A stretch of DNA of 64,000 nt from assembly GCA_913050325.1 (NCBI GenBank), contig CAJWZP010000006.1:35864-99863 (forward strand), given 5' to 3'. The notes beneath the pieces are model-generated. The model searched no databases. It was given only the letters and a program-made list of their open reading frames with translations, and was not told where the DNA came from. This document shows positions 1 to 12,480 of this stretch, piece by piece. The first letter of the stretch is position 1. Each line of letters starts with the position of its first letter. Source of the DNA: an uncultured bacterium (lineage in GTDB: Bacteria; Desulfobacterota_D; UBA1144). The position numbers were made by a program, and so were the translations under genes.

Positions 1-11
1 GGAGATTTTTG

Positions 12-335
12 ATGAGTAATGTTATTGAGAGTAATGATTCTAATTTTGAAAATGATGTTTTAAAATCTGATATTCCCGTATTAGTTGATTTTTGGGCACC
101 TTGGTGTGGACCTTGTAAAGCAGTTGCGCCAGTTTTAGAAGAAATATCAATTGAATTAAAAGACAAAATTAAAATAATTAAAATCAATGTAGATGATAAT
201 CAGGAATATGCCGCAAAATATGGAATTCAAAGTATTCCAACCTTGTTAGTTTTTAATAAAGGTGAATTAAAAAACCAAATAATTGGTGCACTACCAAAGA
301 ATGAAATAGAAAAATTTTTATTGGATGAAATATGA
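12..335 (+). CDS. trxA: Thioredoxin
   Basis: Small cytoplasmic disulfide reductase of 107 residues, the usual length of thioredoxin 1. The redox motif WCGPC is at residues 31-35 (Cys32 and Cys35), and the cis-proline segment SIPTLLVF is present further on. The start is taken as the ATG at 12 because a GGAGA ribosome site lies at 1-5; a TTG just upstream is less likely. The stop overlaps the start of the following GYD gene, so the two are probably co-translated. The family donates electrons to ribonucleotide reductase, methionine sulfoxide reductases and similar enzymes; this copy's own partner is not shown by the sequence. Confidence 0.95.
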   Translation: MSNVIESNDSNFENDVLKSDIPVLVDFWAPWCGPCKAVAPVLEEISIELKDKIKIIKINVDDNQEYAAKYGIQSIPTLLVFNKGELKNQIIGALPKNEIEKFLLDEI

Positions 336-634
336 TGGAAAAATTTATAATGCTAAGTAAGTTAACAGATGAAGGAAGAAAGACTGTTAAAATGAGACCT
401 GAAAGAATAAAAGAAGTTAATGATGAAATTGAGAAAATGGGCGCAAAAGTTATCGAACAATATGCAGTTTTAGGAGAATTTGACTTTATAAATATATTAG
501 AGGCGCCTGATAATGAAACTATTTCAAGAGTATCAATAGAATTAGGTGCTCGAGGAACAATTCAATTAATAACTTTAGCTGCAATCAGTATCGAAGAACT
601 TCAACAAACATTAAATTCTAGTTCAATTTATTGA
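332..634 (+). CDS. GYD-domain protein
   Basis: A 100-residue protein matching the GYD family (PF08734): the opening LSKLTDEGRKTVK, the core VLGEFDFINILEAPDNE and the closing ITLAAIS follow the family pattern. GYD proteins have a ferredoxin-like alpha+beta fold and no firmly established function. The first ATG overlaps the thioredoxin stop codon (ATGA), which suggests translational coupling; an ATG at 335 or 350 is also possible. The 3' end overlaps the convergent glycosyltransferase by a few bases. Confidence 0.8.
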   Translation: MMEKFIMLSKLTDEGRKTVKMRPERIKEVNDEIEKMGAKVIEQYAVLGEFDFINILEAPDNETISRVSIELGARGTIQLITLAAISIEELQQTLNSSSIY

Positions 635-1734
635 TCAATAAATCCTTTTGCCCTATTAATCCAACTAAATTTTAAAGATTTTTTCTTTGCATTTTCAGAT
701 AATTTTTTTTGAAGTTTTTCATCATTAACTAAATTTGTAATTTTTTTTACATATTCTTCAAAATTACCTTCAGGAATTAGAATTGCATCTTGACCATCTT
801 CTAGAATAGAGTTAATAGAATCTATATTTGATGCTATTATAGGTTTTTCAGATGCTAAATGCTCAAATAGTTTAATCGGAGATGAAAAAGTAGCCGCATT
901 AATACTTCCTTTTATAGTAAAATTATTTTCATATGGAATAATTAAAAAATCTGATAATTTATAATACTTTACAATATCAGATTGAAGTATATGCCCTGTA
1001 AATAGGATGTTTTTATTTTCCTCAGATAACAGGTTTCTGTAATTCTCTATATCGCTTTTCTCTCCACCAACTAACAGAAAAAACAAATTTTCAAAATGTT
1101 TTGATAATTTTATTATCATTTCAATTCCACGGCCTTGATATAGATTTCCTATATATGAAACTATTTTTATATTTTTATTAATTTTGAGTTTTTTTCTTAA
1201 TATGTCTAAATCATATGTTTTATCAAATTTTTTTAAATCAACACCATTTGGTAAAATTTTTGCTTTCTTAATATTATTAGCATTAATATGTCTATATGTT
1301 CCTGCAGAATTACATATTATATTTTTAACATTACTACTTTTTATAAATCTTTTAATCGCAATTTTAGAAAAAAAATTTATCGGTGGATGATGAATATCAA
1401 TAATAATATTTTTTAAAAAAAATGAACCTAAAAATGCAAAAGTTATATTTCTTGTAATAATGAGATTATATTTTTCTTTAATTGAGAATAGAGATATTAT
1501 TCCATGTAAAAAATGTCTAAGTGATCCGGCGCTAACACCAACAGAATTAATAATTTTAAAATTTTTATTAACTGAATAATACATGTAAAAATCGTTAATC
1601 TTATTTTTTTTAATTGGAATCAATAAATCAACTTCATGTTTTAAATGGCCAAAAGCCTCAACCATTTTAGCAACATGTATGCTACTTGCGCCTGATCCAA
1701 ACAATTCTGGACTACCAACATATAATATTCTCAC
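628..1734 (-). CDS. Glycosyltransferase, GT4-like
   Basis: A 368-residue protein with GT-B architecture. The N-terminal half opens with the nucleotide-fold strand MRILYVGSPE. The C-terminal half begins near VSYIGNLYQGRGIEMI and ends with the donor-binding segment LFEHLASEKPIIAS, as in GT4 enzymes that use NDP-sugars. The start codon is GTG. No other glycan genes lie nearby, so acceptor and product (LPS, capsule or glycolipid) are unknown. It is a single gene divergent from hisS. Confidence 0.85.
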   Translation of the reverse strand: MRILYVGSPELFGSGASSIHVAKMVEAFGHLKHEVDLLIPIKKNKINDFYMYYSVNKNFKIINSVGVSAGSLRHFLHGIISLFSIKEKYNLIITRNITFAFLGSFFLKNIIIDIHHPPINFFSKIAIKRFIKSSNVKNIICNSAGTYRHINANNIKKAKILPNGVDLKKFDKTYDLDILRKKLKINKNIKIVSYIGNLYQGRGIEMIIKLSKHFENLFFLLVGGEKSDIENYRNLLSEENKNILFTGHILQSDIVKYYKLSDFLIIPYENNFTIKGSINAATFSSPIKLFEHLASEKPIIASNIDSINSILEDGQDAILIPEGNFEEYVKKITNLVNDEKLQKKLSENAKKKSLKFSWINRAKGFIDQ

Positions 1735-1797
1735 TCTAATATATTATTGATTAATTGATTAATAAACAATATTTAATTAAGATTTCACAATATAGTT

Positions 1798-3069
1798 ATG
1801 AAATTAATTAAGGGCTTTAAAGATATATATCCACTCTCAGATAAAGTTGTTGAAAATACATCTATTTTTAATTCTGTAAAAGAAATCATTACAGAGATTG
1901 CAAAAAGATATAATTTTCAAGAAATAATAACTCCTGTTATAGAAAATAAAGATACTTTTACAACCGGTATTGGATCTGATACTGATATTGTATCGAAAGA
2001 GATGTATGATTTTTATTTATTCAAAGAAGGGAAAGTTGATAAATCTTCTATATATTCATTGAGACCTGAAGGAACTGCCGCAGTAATTAGAAGCTATATA
2101 GAGCAGTCAATGGATAAAAAAAGAAAAATTAATAAACTATATTATTTTGGCCCTATGTTTAGATATGAAAGATCACAAAAAGGAAGATATAGACAATTTA
2201 ATCAAATGGGTATAGAGCTTATAGGTTCAGATAATATATATTATGAATATGAGATAATATCCTTAGCAATCGATATTCTAGAAAATTTAGAAATTAAAAA
2301 CTTTGATTTAGAAATTAATAGTATTGGAAATGAACAAAGTTTAAAAAAACTATCAAAAGAAGTTATTAAGTTTACTGAACAAAATAAATCAAAAATAAAT
2401 TCTGATGACTTACAAATAGTTAAAAAAAATCCTTTAAGATTTTTAGATAAGGCAATAAATAAATATAATTTCAAAGATGTTCCCAGAGCAGAAGAATTCT
2501 TAGATAACAATTCCAAATCAAGATTTAAGGATTTAACAGATATTTTAGATGAAAATAAGATACTTTATAAAATTAACAATCAGTTGGTTAGAGGCATTGA
2601 TTATTATAATGATTTAGTTTTTGAAATTAAATCATCTGAACTTGGATCTCAAGATACAATATTAGCAGGCGGTAGATACGATAATCTTGTAAAAAAATTT
2701 AATGGTTCTCAAACATCATGTGTTGGTTTTGCAGCCGGCGTTGAAAGACTTTTATTACTTTTATCTAATCAATTTATTCAAAAAATAGAAATTAGTACTG
2801 AATTTTATGTTATATATCAAAATCAATCTTTTCAAAATTATGCAAATGAAGTTACTAAAATGCTCAGAAAACTTGGTAAAAATGTTGAAATGGATCAAGA
2901 ATATAGAAGTTTTACAAAGCAACTCAAACATGCAAATAAAATTAAATCTAAGAAAGTTGTGATTATTGGTGAAAAAGAATATAAAAATAAACAAATTTTG
3001 TTAAAAGATATGATTACCGGTCAAGAAGAATTATTTGATATTGGTAAATTAAGTACTAAAATTACATAG
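1798..3069 (+). CDS. hisS: Histidyl-tRNA synthetase
   Basis: Class II aminoacyl-tRNA synthetase that charges tRNA-His. At 423 residues it has the usual bacterial length. Class II motif 1 is near the N-terminus. Motif 2 is seen as LRPEGTAAVIR followed by FRYERSQKGRYRQFNQ. The histidine-binding segments RGIDYYND and GGRYDNL are present, and motif 3 is GFAAGVERL. The C-terminal anticodon-binding domain ends in the typical Lys/Gly-rich segment. The start ATG follows a short region shared with the divergent glycosyltransferase. Confidence 0.96.
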   Translation: MKLIKGFKDIYPLSDKVVENTSIFNSVKEIITEIAKRYNFQEIITPVIENKDTFTTGIGSDTDIVSKEMYDFYLFKEGKVDKSSIYSLRPEGTAAVIRSYIEQSMDKKRKINKLYYFGPMFRYERSQKGRYRQFNQMGIELIGSDNIYYEYEIISLAIDILENLEIKNFDLEINSIGNEQSLKKLSKEVIKFTEQNKSKINSDDLQIVKKNPLRFLDKAINKYNFKDVPRAEEFLDNNSKSRFKDLTDILDENKILYKINNQLVRGIDYYNDLVFEIKSSELGSQDTILAGGRYDNLVKKFNGSQTSCVGFAAGVERLLLLLSNQFIQKIEISTEFYVIYQNQSFQNYANEVTKMLRKLGKNVEMDQEYRSFTKQLKHANKIKSKKVVIIGEKEYKNKQILLKDMITGQEELFDIGKLSTKIT

Positions 3070-3079
3070 CTTATTTATT

Positions 3080-4291
3080 ATGAAAAAAAATAAAGTTTTT
3101 TATGGTTGGTTTATTATTCTTGGAGCCTTCCTTTTAATTTTTCTAGATGGTCTGCTTTTGTACTCATTCGGTGTTCTTCTTCCATCAATAGAAATCAAAT
3201 ATGGCCTATCTAATGCCTCTGTAGCTTCAATATTTAGCGTTAGATGTTTAGTATTTGCTTTTTCAATGATTATTTTTGGAAAATTAACTGATAAATATAA
3301 GCCACAAAAAGTTATTTTCTTTGGTGGCTTAATTTCAGCATTGGGAATGTTTTTAACTGCATTCTCAACATCTAAAGCTGCTTTATTCTTTAATTATGGA
3401 ATTTTAACTGGACTTGGTGATGGTGCTTTTTATGTTCCAGCAATTGTGATTGCTCAAAGATGGTTTAACAAAAGAAGAGATTTTGCTGTAGGTCTTGCAA
3501 CCACAGGTGTACCTATAAGTGGATTAATAGTTAATCCTCTATCAGCATATATACTAAAAGAATCTAATCTTGAATTTACATTAATTATTTTATCAGCAAT
3601 TACCTTTGTGTTTCTCTTTGGCGCTTTTTTAATGAAAGAATCCCCTGAGGAAATGAATTTAGAACCATATGGAGGAAAATTTCCAAAAGAAGATGATGAT
3701 TTAAAAAATAGCTGGTCTAGTACAGCTGCTGTGAAGACATTAGCCTTTAATCTCTTATATATCCAATTAGTTTTAGGGATGCTATCTTTTTTAATAGTTG
3801 TCACTTTTCAATATGATTTAGCCTTAGAAAGAGGTTTTAACATCTTAACATCTTCCCTTGCTCCTGCATCAATTGCTGCAGGTAGTTTTTTTGGAAGAAT
3901 TGTCACAGGATATTTAACGGATTATGTCGACAGGAATAAAATTTTATTTTTTGTATTCTTGGGTCAAGCATTATCAATATTTATTATATTAAACACCAAC
4001 TCCATACTAGGATTTGTGCTTTTTGGAATTTCTTTCGGTTTTTGTTATGCTGGTTGGATTCCGATATTCCCTAGTAAATTAAAAGATTTTTTTGGAAAAG
4101 CTAATTCTGGGGTTATTTATGGGATTTTTGGAACGGGGTTCTCTATATCAGCAATCTTTGGACCTCCACTTGGTGGATATTTGATCGATAATTTTGGAAC
4201 ATATGATTATGGTTTATATTTCTGTATTATAGTTTGCTTAATAGCAGCATCATTATCTTTAATAATTAAAAAGCCCATAAAAGCTAAATAG
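3080..4291 (+). CDS. MFS transporter, OFA-like
   Basis: A 403-residue inner-membrane carrier with about 12 hydrophobic segments. Between TM2 and TM3 it has the MFS signature loop, seen as FGKLTDKYKPQK, and the opening GWFIILGAF typical of the oxalate/formate antiporter-like (OFA) group. A second copy of the signature, GYLTDYVDRNK, follows the central cytoplasmic loop. It starts 10 bases after hisS and is probably on the same transcript. The substrate cannot be read from sequence; monocarboxylates or small organic anions are typical for the group. Confidence 0.85.
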   Translation: MKKNKVFYGWFIILGAFLLIFLDGLLLYSFGVLLPSIEIKYGLSNASVASIFSVRCLVFAFSMIIFGKLTDKYKPQKVIFFGGLISALGMFLTAFSTSKAALFFNYGILTGLGDGAFYVPAIVIAQRWFNKRRDFAVGLATTGVPISGLIVNPLSAYILKESNLEFTLIILSAITFVFLFGAFLMKESPEEMNLEPYGGKFPKEDDDLKNSWSSTAAVKTLAFNLLYIQLVLGMLSFLIVVTFQYDLALERGFNILTSSLAPASIAAGSFFGRIVTGYLTDYVDRNKILFFVFLGQALSIFIILNTNSILGFVLFGISFGFCYAGWIPIFPSKLKDFFGKANSGVIYGIFGTGFSISAIFGPPLGGYLIDNFGTYDYGLYFCIIVCLIAASLSLIIKKPIKAK

Positions 4292-4308
4292 TATATAATT
4301 AAATCTAT

Positions 4309-6977
<2,669 letters not shown>

Positions 6978-7015
6978 TTAATTGAATTCTAACATGTCAT
7001 TAAATTAATTAAATA

Positions 7016-7576
7016 CTAATCTTTCATTCTAGGCAATGTTATACCAGTTTGATTTTGATACTTACCTTTTTTGTCTGCATAAGTAACTTCACACTGCTCA
7101 TCACCTTCAAAAAATAAAACCTGAGCAATTCCTTCATTTGCATAAATTTTTGCAGGTAAAGGTGTAGTATTTGAGATTTCTAAAGTTACATGGCCTTCCC
7201 ATTCAGGTTCAAATGGAGTTACATTAACTATTATTCCACATCTCGCATATGTGGATTTACCTAAACATACAGTTATTACATTTTTTGGAATTTTAAAATA
7301 TTCAACAGTTCTTGCTAATGCAAAAGAATTTGGTGGAATAATACACTCATCTGCTACTATTGTTACAAATGATTTTTCATTAAAACTTTTTGGATCTACA
7401 ACAGTATTAAATACATCTGTAAAGACTTTAAATTCATCCGTCACCCTTATGTCATAACCATAAGATGAAACACCATATGAAATTGCCCCTTGAGTAGTTT
7501 GTTTATCAGTAAAGGGTTCGATCATTTTATGCTCCGTAGCCATTTTTTTAATCCATTTATCAGATTTTATTCCCAT
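7016..7576 (-). CDS. dcd: dCTP deaminase
   Basis: A 186-residue trimeric dUTPase-fold enzyme that deaminates dCTP to dUTP for thymidylate synthesis. Recognisable segments are [21 protein letters not shown] and the catalytic-site region [21 protein letters not shown], followed by the C-terminal [16 protein letters not shown] that closes over the nucleotide. Length matches the E. coli type. It sits 42 bases upstream of gyrB and 11 bases after pheS in the same operon. Confidence 0.95.
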   Translation of the reverse strand: MGIKSDKWIKKMATEHKMIEPFTDKQTTQGAISYGVSSYGYDIRVTDEFKVFTDVFNTVVDPKSFNEKSFVTIVADECIIPPNSFALARTVEYFKIPKNVITVCLGKSTYARCGIIVNVTPFEPEWEGHVTLEISNTTPLPAKIYANEGIAQVLFFEGDEQCEVTYADKKGKYQNQTGITLPRMKD

Positions 7577-7587
7577 CTTTCACCTCA

Positions 7588-8574
7588 CTAAAATTGCTTT
7601 AGAAACTTTAAATCATTTTGATAAAAATATCTAATATCTGTAATACCTAATTTAATCATGGCTAACCTTTCGATTCCCATACCAAAAGCAAATCCAGTAT
7701 ATTTGCTTGTATCATACTTTACAAATTCAAAAACTTTTGGATTTACAATTCCACAACCAAGAACTTCCATCCATTTAGTTTCATCTTTTTTATTTTTCCA
7801 CTCTATATCGAGTTCTGCGCTTGGCTCTGTAAACGGAAAATAGCTTGGTCTAAATCTAGTTTTAATTTTTTTTCCAAAAAAATCATAACAAAAACGGTTC
7901 AATATGCTCTTTAAATTAGCAAAGCTAACACCTTCATCAACCAATAATCCTTCAACCTGGTGAAACATCGGAGTATGTGTTATGTCGCTATCACATCTAA
8001 AAACTTTTCCAGGAGAAATTATTTTAATAGGCGGACTATTCTTTTCCATTATTCTTATCTGCATGGGCGATGTATGAGTACGGAGCAAGTTGTTATTCTC
8101 TAAATAAAAAGTATCCTGCATATCCCTAGCTGGATGGTCCTTGGGAATATTTAATGATTCAAAATTATAATAATCATTTTCTACTTCTGGACCTTCAGTA
8201 ATTTGAAAACCATACCCCTCAAAAATATCAATTATTTCATCTAATATTTGAGAAATTGGATGAACTGAACCTAAACTGTTTAATTTTCCTGGAAGTGATA
8301 CATCAATCTCTTGTTCTTTTAATTTTAAATTAATTTCTTCAGATTCAATCCTTTTAAGATTACTATCTATTAGATTTTCTACTTCTTTTTTAATCATATT
8401 TACTTCAGATCCACGAATTTTTTTTTCTTCGACTGGTAAATTTTTTATCTCTTGCATTAGAATTGAGACTAAGCCTTTCTTGCCTATATATTTTGACTTA
8501 ATGTTCATTAACTCATTTTTATTTTTTATATCTTTTAAATCTTCCATTAAATTATTAATAATTTTATCTGCCAT
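7588..8574 (-). CDS. pheS: Phenylalanyl-tRNA synthetase alpha subunit
   Basis: Catalytic alpha subunit of the (alpha-beta)2 Phe-tRNA synthetase, 328 residues. It has the N-terminal coiled-coil arm, motif 1 around HPISQILDEI, motif 2 with THTSPMQIR and the FHQVEGL segment, and motif 3 at GFAFGMGIERLAM. The beta subunit gene pheT, usually directly downstream, is absent here; dcd follows instead. pheT is presumably elsewhere in the genome. Confidence 0.96.
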   Translation of the reverse strand: MADKIINNLMEDLKDIKNKNELMNIKSKYIGKKGLVSILMQEIKNLPVEEKKIRGSEVNMIKKEVENLIDSNLKRIESEEINLKLKEQEIDVSLPGKLNSLGSVHPISQILDEIIDIFEGYGFQITEGPEVENDYYNFESLNIPKDHPARDMQDTFYLENNNLLRTHTSPMQIRIMEKNSPPIKIISPGKVFRCDSDITHTPMFHQVEGLLVDEGVSFANLKSILNRFCYDFFGKKIKTRFRPSYFPFTEPSAELDIEWKNKKDETKWMEVLGCGIVNPKVFEFVKYDTSKYTGFAFGMGIERLAMIKLGITDIRYFYQNDLKFLKQF

Positions 8575-8575
8575 T

Positions 8576-9451
8576 TTAACTTGTTCTCCATTTAGAAATT
8601 AAATACATCAAGAAAGGAGCAAAGAAAATTGATGAATAAGTACCCACTGCTACTCCTATAATCATAATTATTGAAAAGTCCTCGATAACAGGGCCACCAA
8701 AGAAATATAATGGTAGTAAAACTATCAGTACAGTTATGACAGTTAAAATGGTTCTCGAAAGAGTTTGGATTATACTAATATTTATAATTTTTTCGACCTT
8801 ATCATCTAAAAGTAAGTTCATATTTTCTCTCACCCTATCAAATATGACTATAGTGTCATTGACTGAATAACCTATTACAGTCAACAATGCCGCAATAGTA
8901 GAGAGTGTAATCTCAATGTCCAAGAAAATTATAAAAAAGAGTGCAATTAAAAAATCATGAAAGAGTGCTGTTATAGCTGATATTGCAAAACTAAAATTAA
9001 ACCTAAAAAAAACATAAATTAATATTGCCAAGGATCCATACAACAATGCCATTAATCCATTGTTTACTAACTCTTGACCAACCTTGGGTCCTATATAATC
9101 AATTTGTTTTATTAAGGGTTCGTCATTTTTATAATCATCATATAGAACTTGATCAAGATATTTTTTAACGTCTTCATTAAATTCAATTCGTTTTTCATTC
9201 ACAGGGAATTTAATCAAATAATCTTTAGTGTCATATACTTGAACTGAGGCTGTTCCACCACTAATTGATTCTAATTTGAATCTAAGATTATCAATATTAA
9301 TCTCTTTGTTAAAACCCACTACAACTTCGGTTCCACCCGAAAATTCTAGACCATATTTTATGTCATTGTTTTTAACATAATACAATATCAGACCAACACA
9401 TAAAATTGAGAAAATAAATATAAACCTTGAAATTTTAAATATATTAATCAT
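8576..9451 (-). CDS. secF: Protein translocase subunit SecF
   Basis: A 291-residue inner-membrane protein of the SecDF complex, which uses the proton gradient to complete export of proteins from SecYEG. It has one N-terminal membrane helix, a periplasmic domain beginning with YGLEFSGGTEVVVGF, and five C-terminal helices containing IGYSVNDTIVIFDRVREN. The start overlaps the end of secD by 8 bases. Its downstream neighbour is pheS, one base away, an unusual gene order. Confidence 0.96.
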   Translation of the reverse strand: MINIFKISRFIFIFSILCVGLILYYVKNNDIKYGLEFSGGTEVVVGFNKEINIDNLRFKLESISGGTASVQVYDTKDYLIKFPVNEKRIEFNEDVKKYLDQVLYDDYKNDEPLIKQIDYIGPKVGQELVNNGLMALLYGSLAILIYVFFRFNFSFAISAITALFHDFLIALFFIIFLDIEITLSTIAALLTVIGYSVNDTIVIFDRVRENMNLLLDDKVEKIINISIIQTLSRTILTVITVLIVLLPLYFFGGPVIEDFSIIMIIGVAVGTYSSIFFAPFLMYLISKWRTS

Positions 9452-11009
9452 TAACTTCTTCTTTTATTAAAATTTTTGTTACAACACGCGTAAATATTAC
9501 ATTTGAAAAAATAGTAGAAAAAATTCCTATTGATAAAGTTAAAGCAAAGCCTTTTATAGGACCGTCACCTAGGAGAAATAAGCAAAAAGACGCAATCAAT
9601 GTTGTTATGTTTGCATCCAAGATTGTTGAAAGTGATTTTTCAAAACCAACTTCAATAGCTAATAATTTTTCTTTACCTTTTATAATTTCTTCACGAATTC
9701 TCTCATAAATTATTATGTTTCCATCAACAGCCATTCCTAATGTTAATACAAGTCCAGCAATCCCAGGGAACGTAAGGGTGACTCCAAACAATGATAATAA
9801 TCCAAAAATTGAAAAAATATTAAATATTAATGCGAGGTCACAAACTAATCCTAGTTTTTTATAATAAATAAACATAAAAATAAATATTAAAATTGATGCA
9901 ACAATCATTGTCATCTTGCCTCTATCAATTGAAGCTTGACCCAAAGAAGGTCCAATAGTTTTTTCTTGCATTATACTTATAGGTATTGGTAGTGAACCTG
10001 ATTTTAAAATTATTGATAAGTCAGAAGCCTGTTCAAAAGTATAATTCCCTGTAATAGAACCTCTACCAAAAATTTGTTCTTGGACAACAGGAGCAGATTT
10101 AACTTTTCCATCCAATACAATTGCAATTTTATTGCCAATATTATCACTTGTCATTTTTGAAAAAATTTCTGTACCTTTAGAGTCGAGTGAGAAAGCAATG
10201 TAAGGCCTATTTAATTGATCGTATGCTACAAATGCATCACTTAGTGACGTTCCAAAAAGCTCAGTTGTTTTTTTTGTAACAAGATAATTTTTATTATCTT
10301 TTTCAACTTCATGTTCATATATCAAAAACTCATTATTTATTTTTTCATTTCCATATTTTGATAAAATCAATTGTTTTGTTTTGGATTCTTGTATTACAGG
10401 CTTAAATTCTAACAATGCAGTTTTAGATATGATATCAATAATTCTAGATCTTTGAGATTCTCCAACACCAGGAATTTGAACAATTATTCTATCGTTTGAT
10501 GCAATTTGTATAGATGATTCTACAACACCAAATTGGTCGATTCTATTATTTAGTATATCTTTAACTTGCTTTAATAACATTTCCTTTTTTTCTAAGTACA
10601 TACTTTCATCAATATCTATAGATAATATTTTGTTCTCGTCTTCATTCGATGTAGTAAAATTTTTCGTAAGTAATTTATTGGCATCACTTAAGCTTTGGTT
10701 GTCAAAGAATTCTATTTTTAATTCTAATTCTGAGACATAAGCATTCCTAATTAGTATATTTTTATTTATTAAGAGATCTTTCACTCTTTTAATCTCTTCA
10801 TTTAATATTATGGGTTTTATTTTTTCTTCGTTAATGCCTAAAACGATAAAAATTCCACCTTTTAAATCTAAACCTAGATTAATTTTGTTTGCTGGGAATA
10901 CATATCTCCACCAATTTGGCAATTTATTGTTAAAGTTAGGATATGTGAAAATTAATGTTAAAAACAAAACTATCACACTTAAAATTGAAAAAAACCTAAA
11001 TTTTGTCAT
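9444..11009 (-). CDS. secD: Protein translocase subunit SecD
   Basis: A 521-residue partner of SecF. There is an N-terminal membrane helix, the LGLDLKGGIFIVLGI segment, a large periplasmic P1 domain with VVESSIQIASNDRIIVQIPGV, and a C-terminal RND-type membrane domain with GMAVDGNIIIYERIREE. At 521 residues it is of normal bacterial length. It is separated by only a few bases from yajC upstream. Confidence 0.96.
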   Translation of the reverse strand: MTKFRFFSILSVIVLFLTLIFTYPNFNNKLPNWWRYVFPANKINLGLDLKGGIFIVLGINEEKIKPIILNEEIKRVKDLLINKNILIRNAYVSELELKIEFFDNQSLSDANKLLTKNFTTSNEDENKILSIDIDESMYLEKKEMLLKQVKDILNNRIDQFGVVESSIQIASNDRIIVQIPGVGESQRSRIIDIISKTALLEFKPVIQESKTKQLILSKYGNEKINNEFLIYEHEVEKDNKNYLVTKKTTELFGTSLSDAFVAYDQLNRPYIAFSLDSKGTEIFSKMTSDNIGNKIAIVLDGKVKSAPVVQEQIFGRGSITGNYTFEQASDLSIILKSGSLPIPISIMQEKTIGPSLGQASIDRGKMTMIVASILIFIFMFIYYKKLGLVCDLALIFNIFSIFGLLSLFGVTLTFPGIAGLVLTLGMAVDGNIIIYERIREEIIKGKEKLLAIEVGFEKSLSTILDANITTLIASFCLFLLGDGPIKGFALTLSIGIFSTIFSNVIFTRVVTKILIKEEVND

Positions 11010-11375
11010 TTACTTTTTACTATCTTGAACCAATAATGAGTTTACAAAATCTCTTTTAATTTTTATTTGAACTCCTTTTGAAATTTCTAATAAAATTATA
11101 TCATCATCTAAGATATCTAAAATTTTTCCAATTATCCCGCCATTAGTTAATACAGACTCGCCTTTTTTTAAATTTTTTAACATCTCACGTCTTTCACGTT
11201 GTTGTTTATTTTGAGGTCTAATAATTAAAAAATAAAAAAGTATTATTATTAAAATAAATGGTAAAAAAGGTCCCACTGAACCCATGAAAGATGTGTTCCC
11301 TCCTGGTGGTGGTGCACAAGATGTTAGCAAGATTGAGCTAATTAGTAAAAATGTTAATTTATTTATAATTTTCAT
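11010..11375 (-). CDS. yajC: Preprotein translocase subunit YajC
   Basis: A 121-residue membrane protein with the YajC core: one helix (PFILIIILFYFLIIRPQ), the conserved RPQNKQQRER and the beta domain GESVLTNGGIIGKI. It is a SecDF accessory protein. Oddly, the first about 20 residues look like a lipoprotein signal peptide ending in LLTSC (lipobox), followed by a Pro/Gly-rich linker; ordinary YajC has no such signal. The stop is adjacent to secD and the start overlaps tgt by 4 bases. Confidence 0.92.
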   Translation of the reverse strand: MKIINKLTFLLISSILLTSCAPPPGGNTSFMGSVGPFLPFILIIILFYFLIIRPQNKQQRERREMLKNLKKGESVLTNGGIIGKILDILDDDIILLEISKGVQIKIKRDFVNSLLVQDSKK

Positions 11376-12478
11376 TTTTGAAGATACCTCTCTAAGAAAT
11401 TATTTTTATAATCTGTAAAATTACAATTATTAATTGAAATTTTAATGTTTTCAATAAATTCATGATAAAAATTTAGATTATGTTCAGTCATTAATTGAAT
11501 TGCACTTATCTCATTATTAACATATAAATGTCTAAGATATCCTAAACTATAATTTAAGCATGCTCCACAAGAACAATTAATATCAATTGGATTATTATTA
11601 TTTGAATATTTCGTATTTTTAATATTAATCTTTCCATCAAATGTAAATAAAGTTCCATTTCTAGCATTTCTAGTTGGTACGACACAATCAAATATATCTA
11701 TCCCATAAGAAATTGATTCAATAATATCTTCAGGTCTTCCTATTCCCATAGAATATCTTGGCTTATCTTGAGGTAACATGTCATTCAAATATTCAGTTAT
11801 TTCATAAGTTAACTGTGGACCTTCACCCAAACCTAATCCACCAATAGCATATCCATCAAAATTTATTTCAACCATTTGTTCCGCGGATAATCTTCTCAAT
11901 TCTTTATGGATACCACCCTGTACGATACCAAAAAGTAAGTTAGAACTTTTTTTAGCATTTTTAGATCTTTTAGCCCATTTTGAAGTTCTATTTATTGAAT
12001 CAAGAATGATAGAATATTCTGAATTTGGTTTTGGACAATCATCAAAAATCATCATTATATCAGAATTTAACTCCTCTTGAATTTGAATTGATATTTCAGG
12101 AGTAATTTTATTTAGCTTTCCATCAATATGAGATTTAATCAGAGCTCCATCATCCTGAATTTTTACTAAAGAATCTAAAGACCATATTTGAAATCCGCCA
12201 CTGTCCGTCAAAATAGCATTTTTCCAATTTGAAAAATTATGTAAATCTTTGAAATTGTTTTTAATAAACCTACTACCAGGTTTTAGAAACAAATGGTATG
12301 CGTTACAAACAACCATTTTATACCCAATATTATCAAGAGTACTCATTGTAAGACCTTTAGGCGTACCAGAGGTACAGACAGGCATGAATAAAGGAGTTTG
12401 CAGCTCAATTCTAGGTAGCTTAAGTAACCCTGAACGAGCATGAGAAAGTTTATCATTGTTCAATACTGTAAAAGACAT
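11372..12478 (-). CDS. tgt: Queuine tRNA-ribosyltransferase
   Basis: A 368-residue TIM-barrel enzyme that swaps guanine-34 for preQ1 in tRNAs with GUN anticodons, a step in queuosine synthesis. The segment LTDSGGFQIWSL holds one catalytic aspartate, and a second lies in FDCVVPTRNARNG. The zinc site is CSCGACLNYSLGYLRHL. Length fits the bacterial family. The tgt-yajC-secD-secF order is widely conserved. Confidence 0.96.
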   Translation of the reverse strand: MSFTVLNNDKLSHARSGLLKLPRIELQTPLFMPVCTSGTPKGLTMSTLDNIGYKMVVCNAYHLFLKPGSRFIKNNFKDLHNFSNWKNAILTDSGGFQIWSLDSLVKIQDDGALIKSHIDGKLNKITPEISIQIQEELNSDIMMIFDDCPKPNSEYSIILDSINRTSKWAKRSKNAKKSSNLLFGIVQGGIHKELRRLSAEQMVEINFDGYAIGGLGLGEGPQLTYEITEYLNDMLPQDKPRYSMGIGRPEDIIESISYGIDIFDCVVPTRNARNGTLFTFDGKINIKNTKYSNNNNPIDINCSCGACLNYSLGYLRHLYVNNEISAIQLMTEHNLNFYHEFIENIKISINNCNFTDYKNNFLERYLQK

Positions 12479-12480
12479 TT

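Noticed and set aside
7588..8574. A missing or broken pheT after pheS
   Set aside because: There is no remnant of pheT between pheS and dcd (11 bases); the gene is simply located elsewhere.
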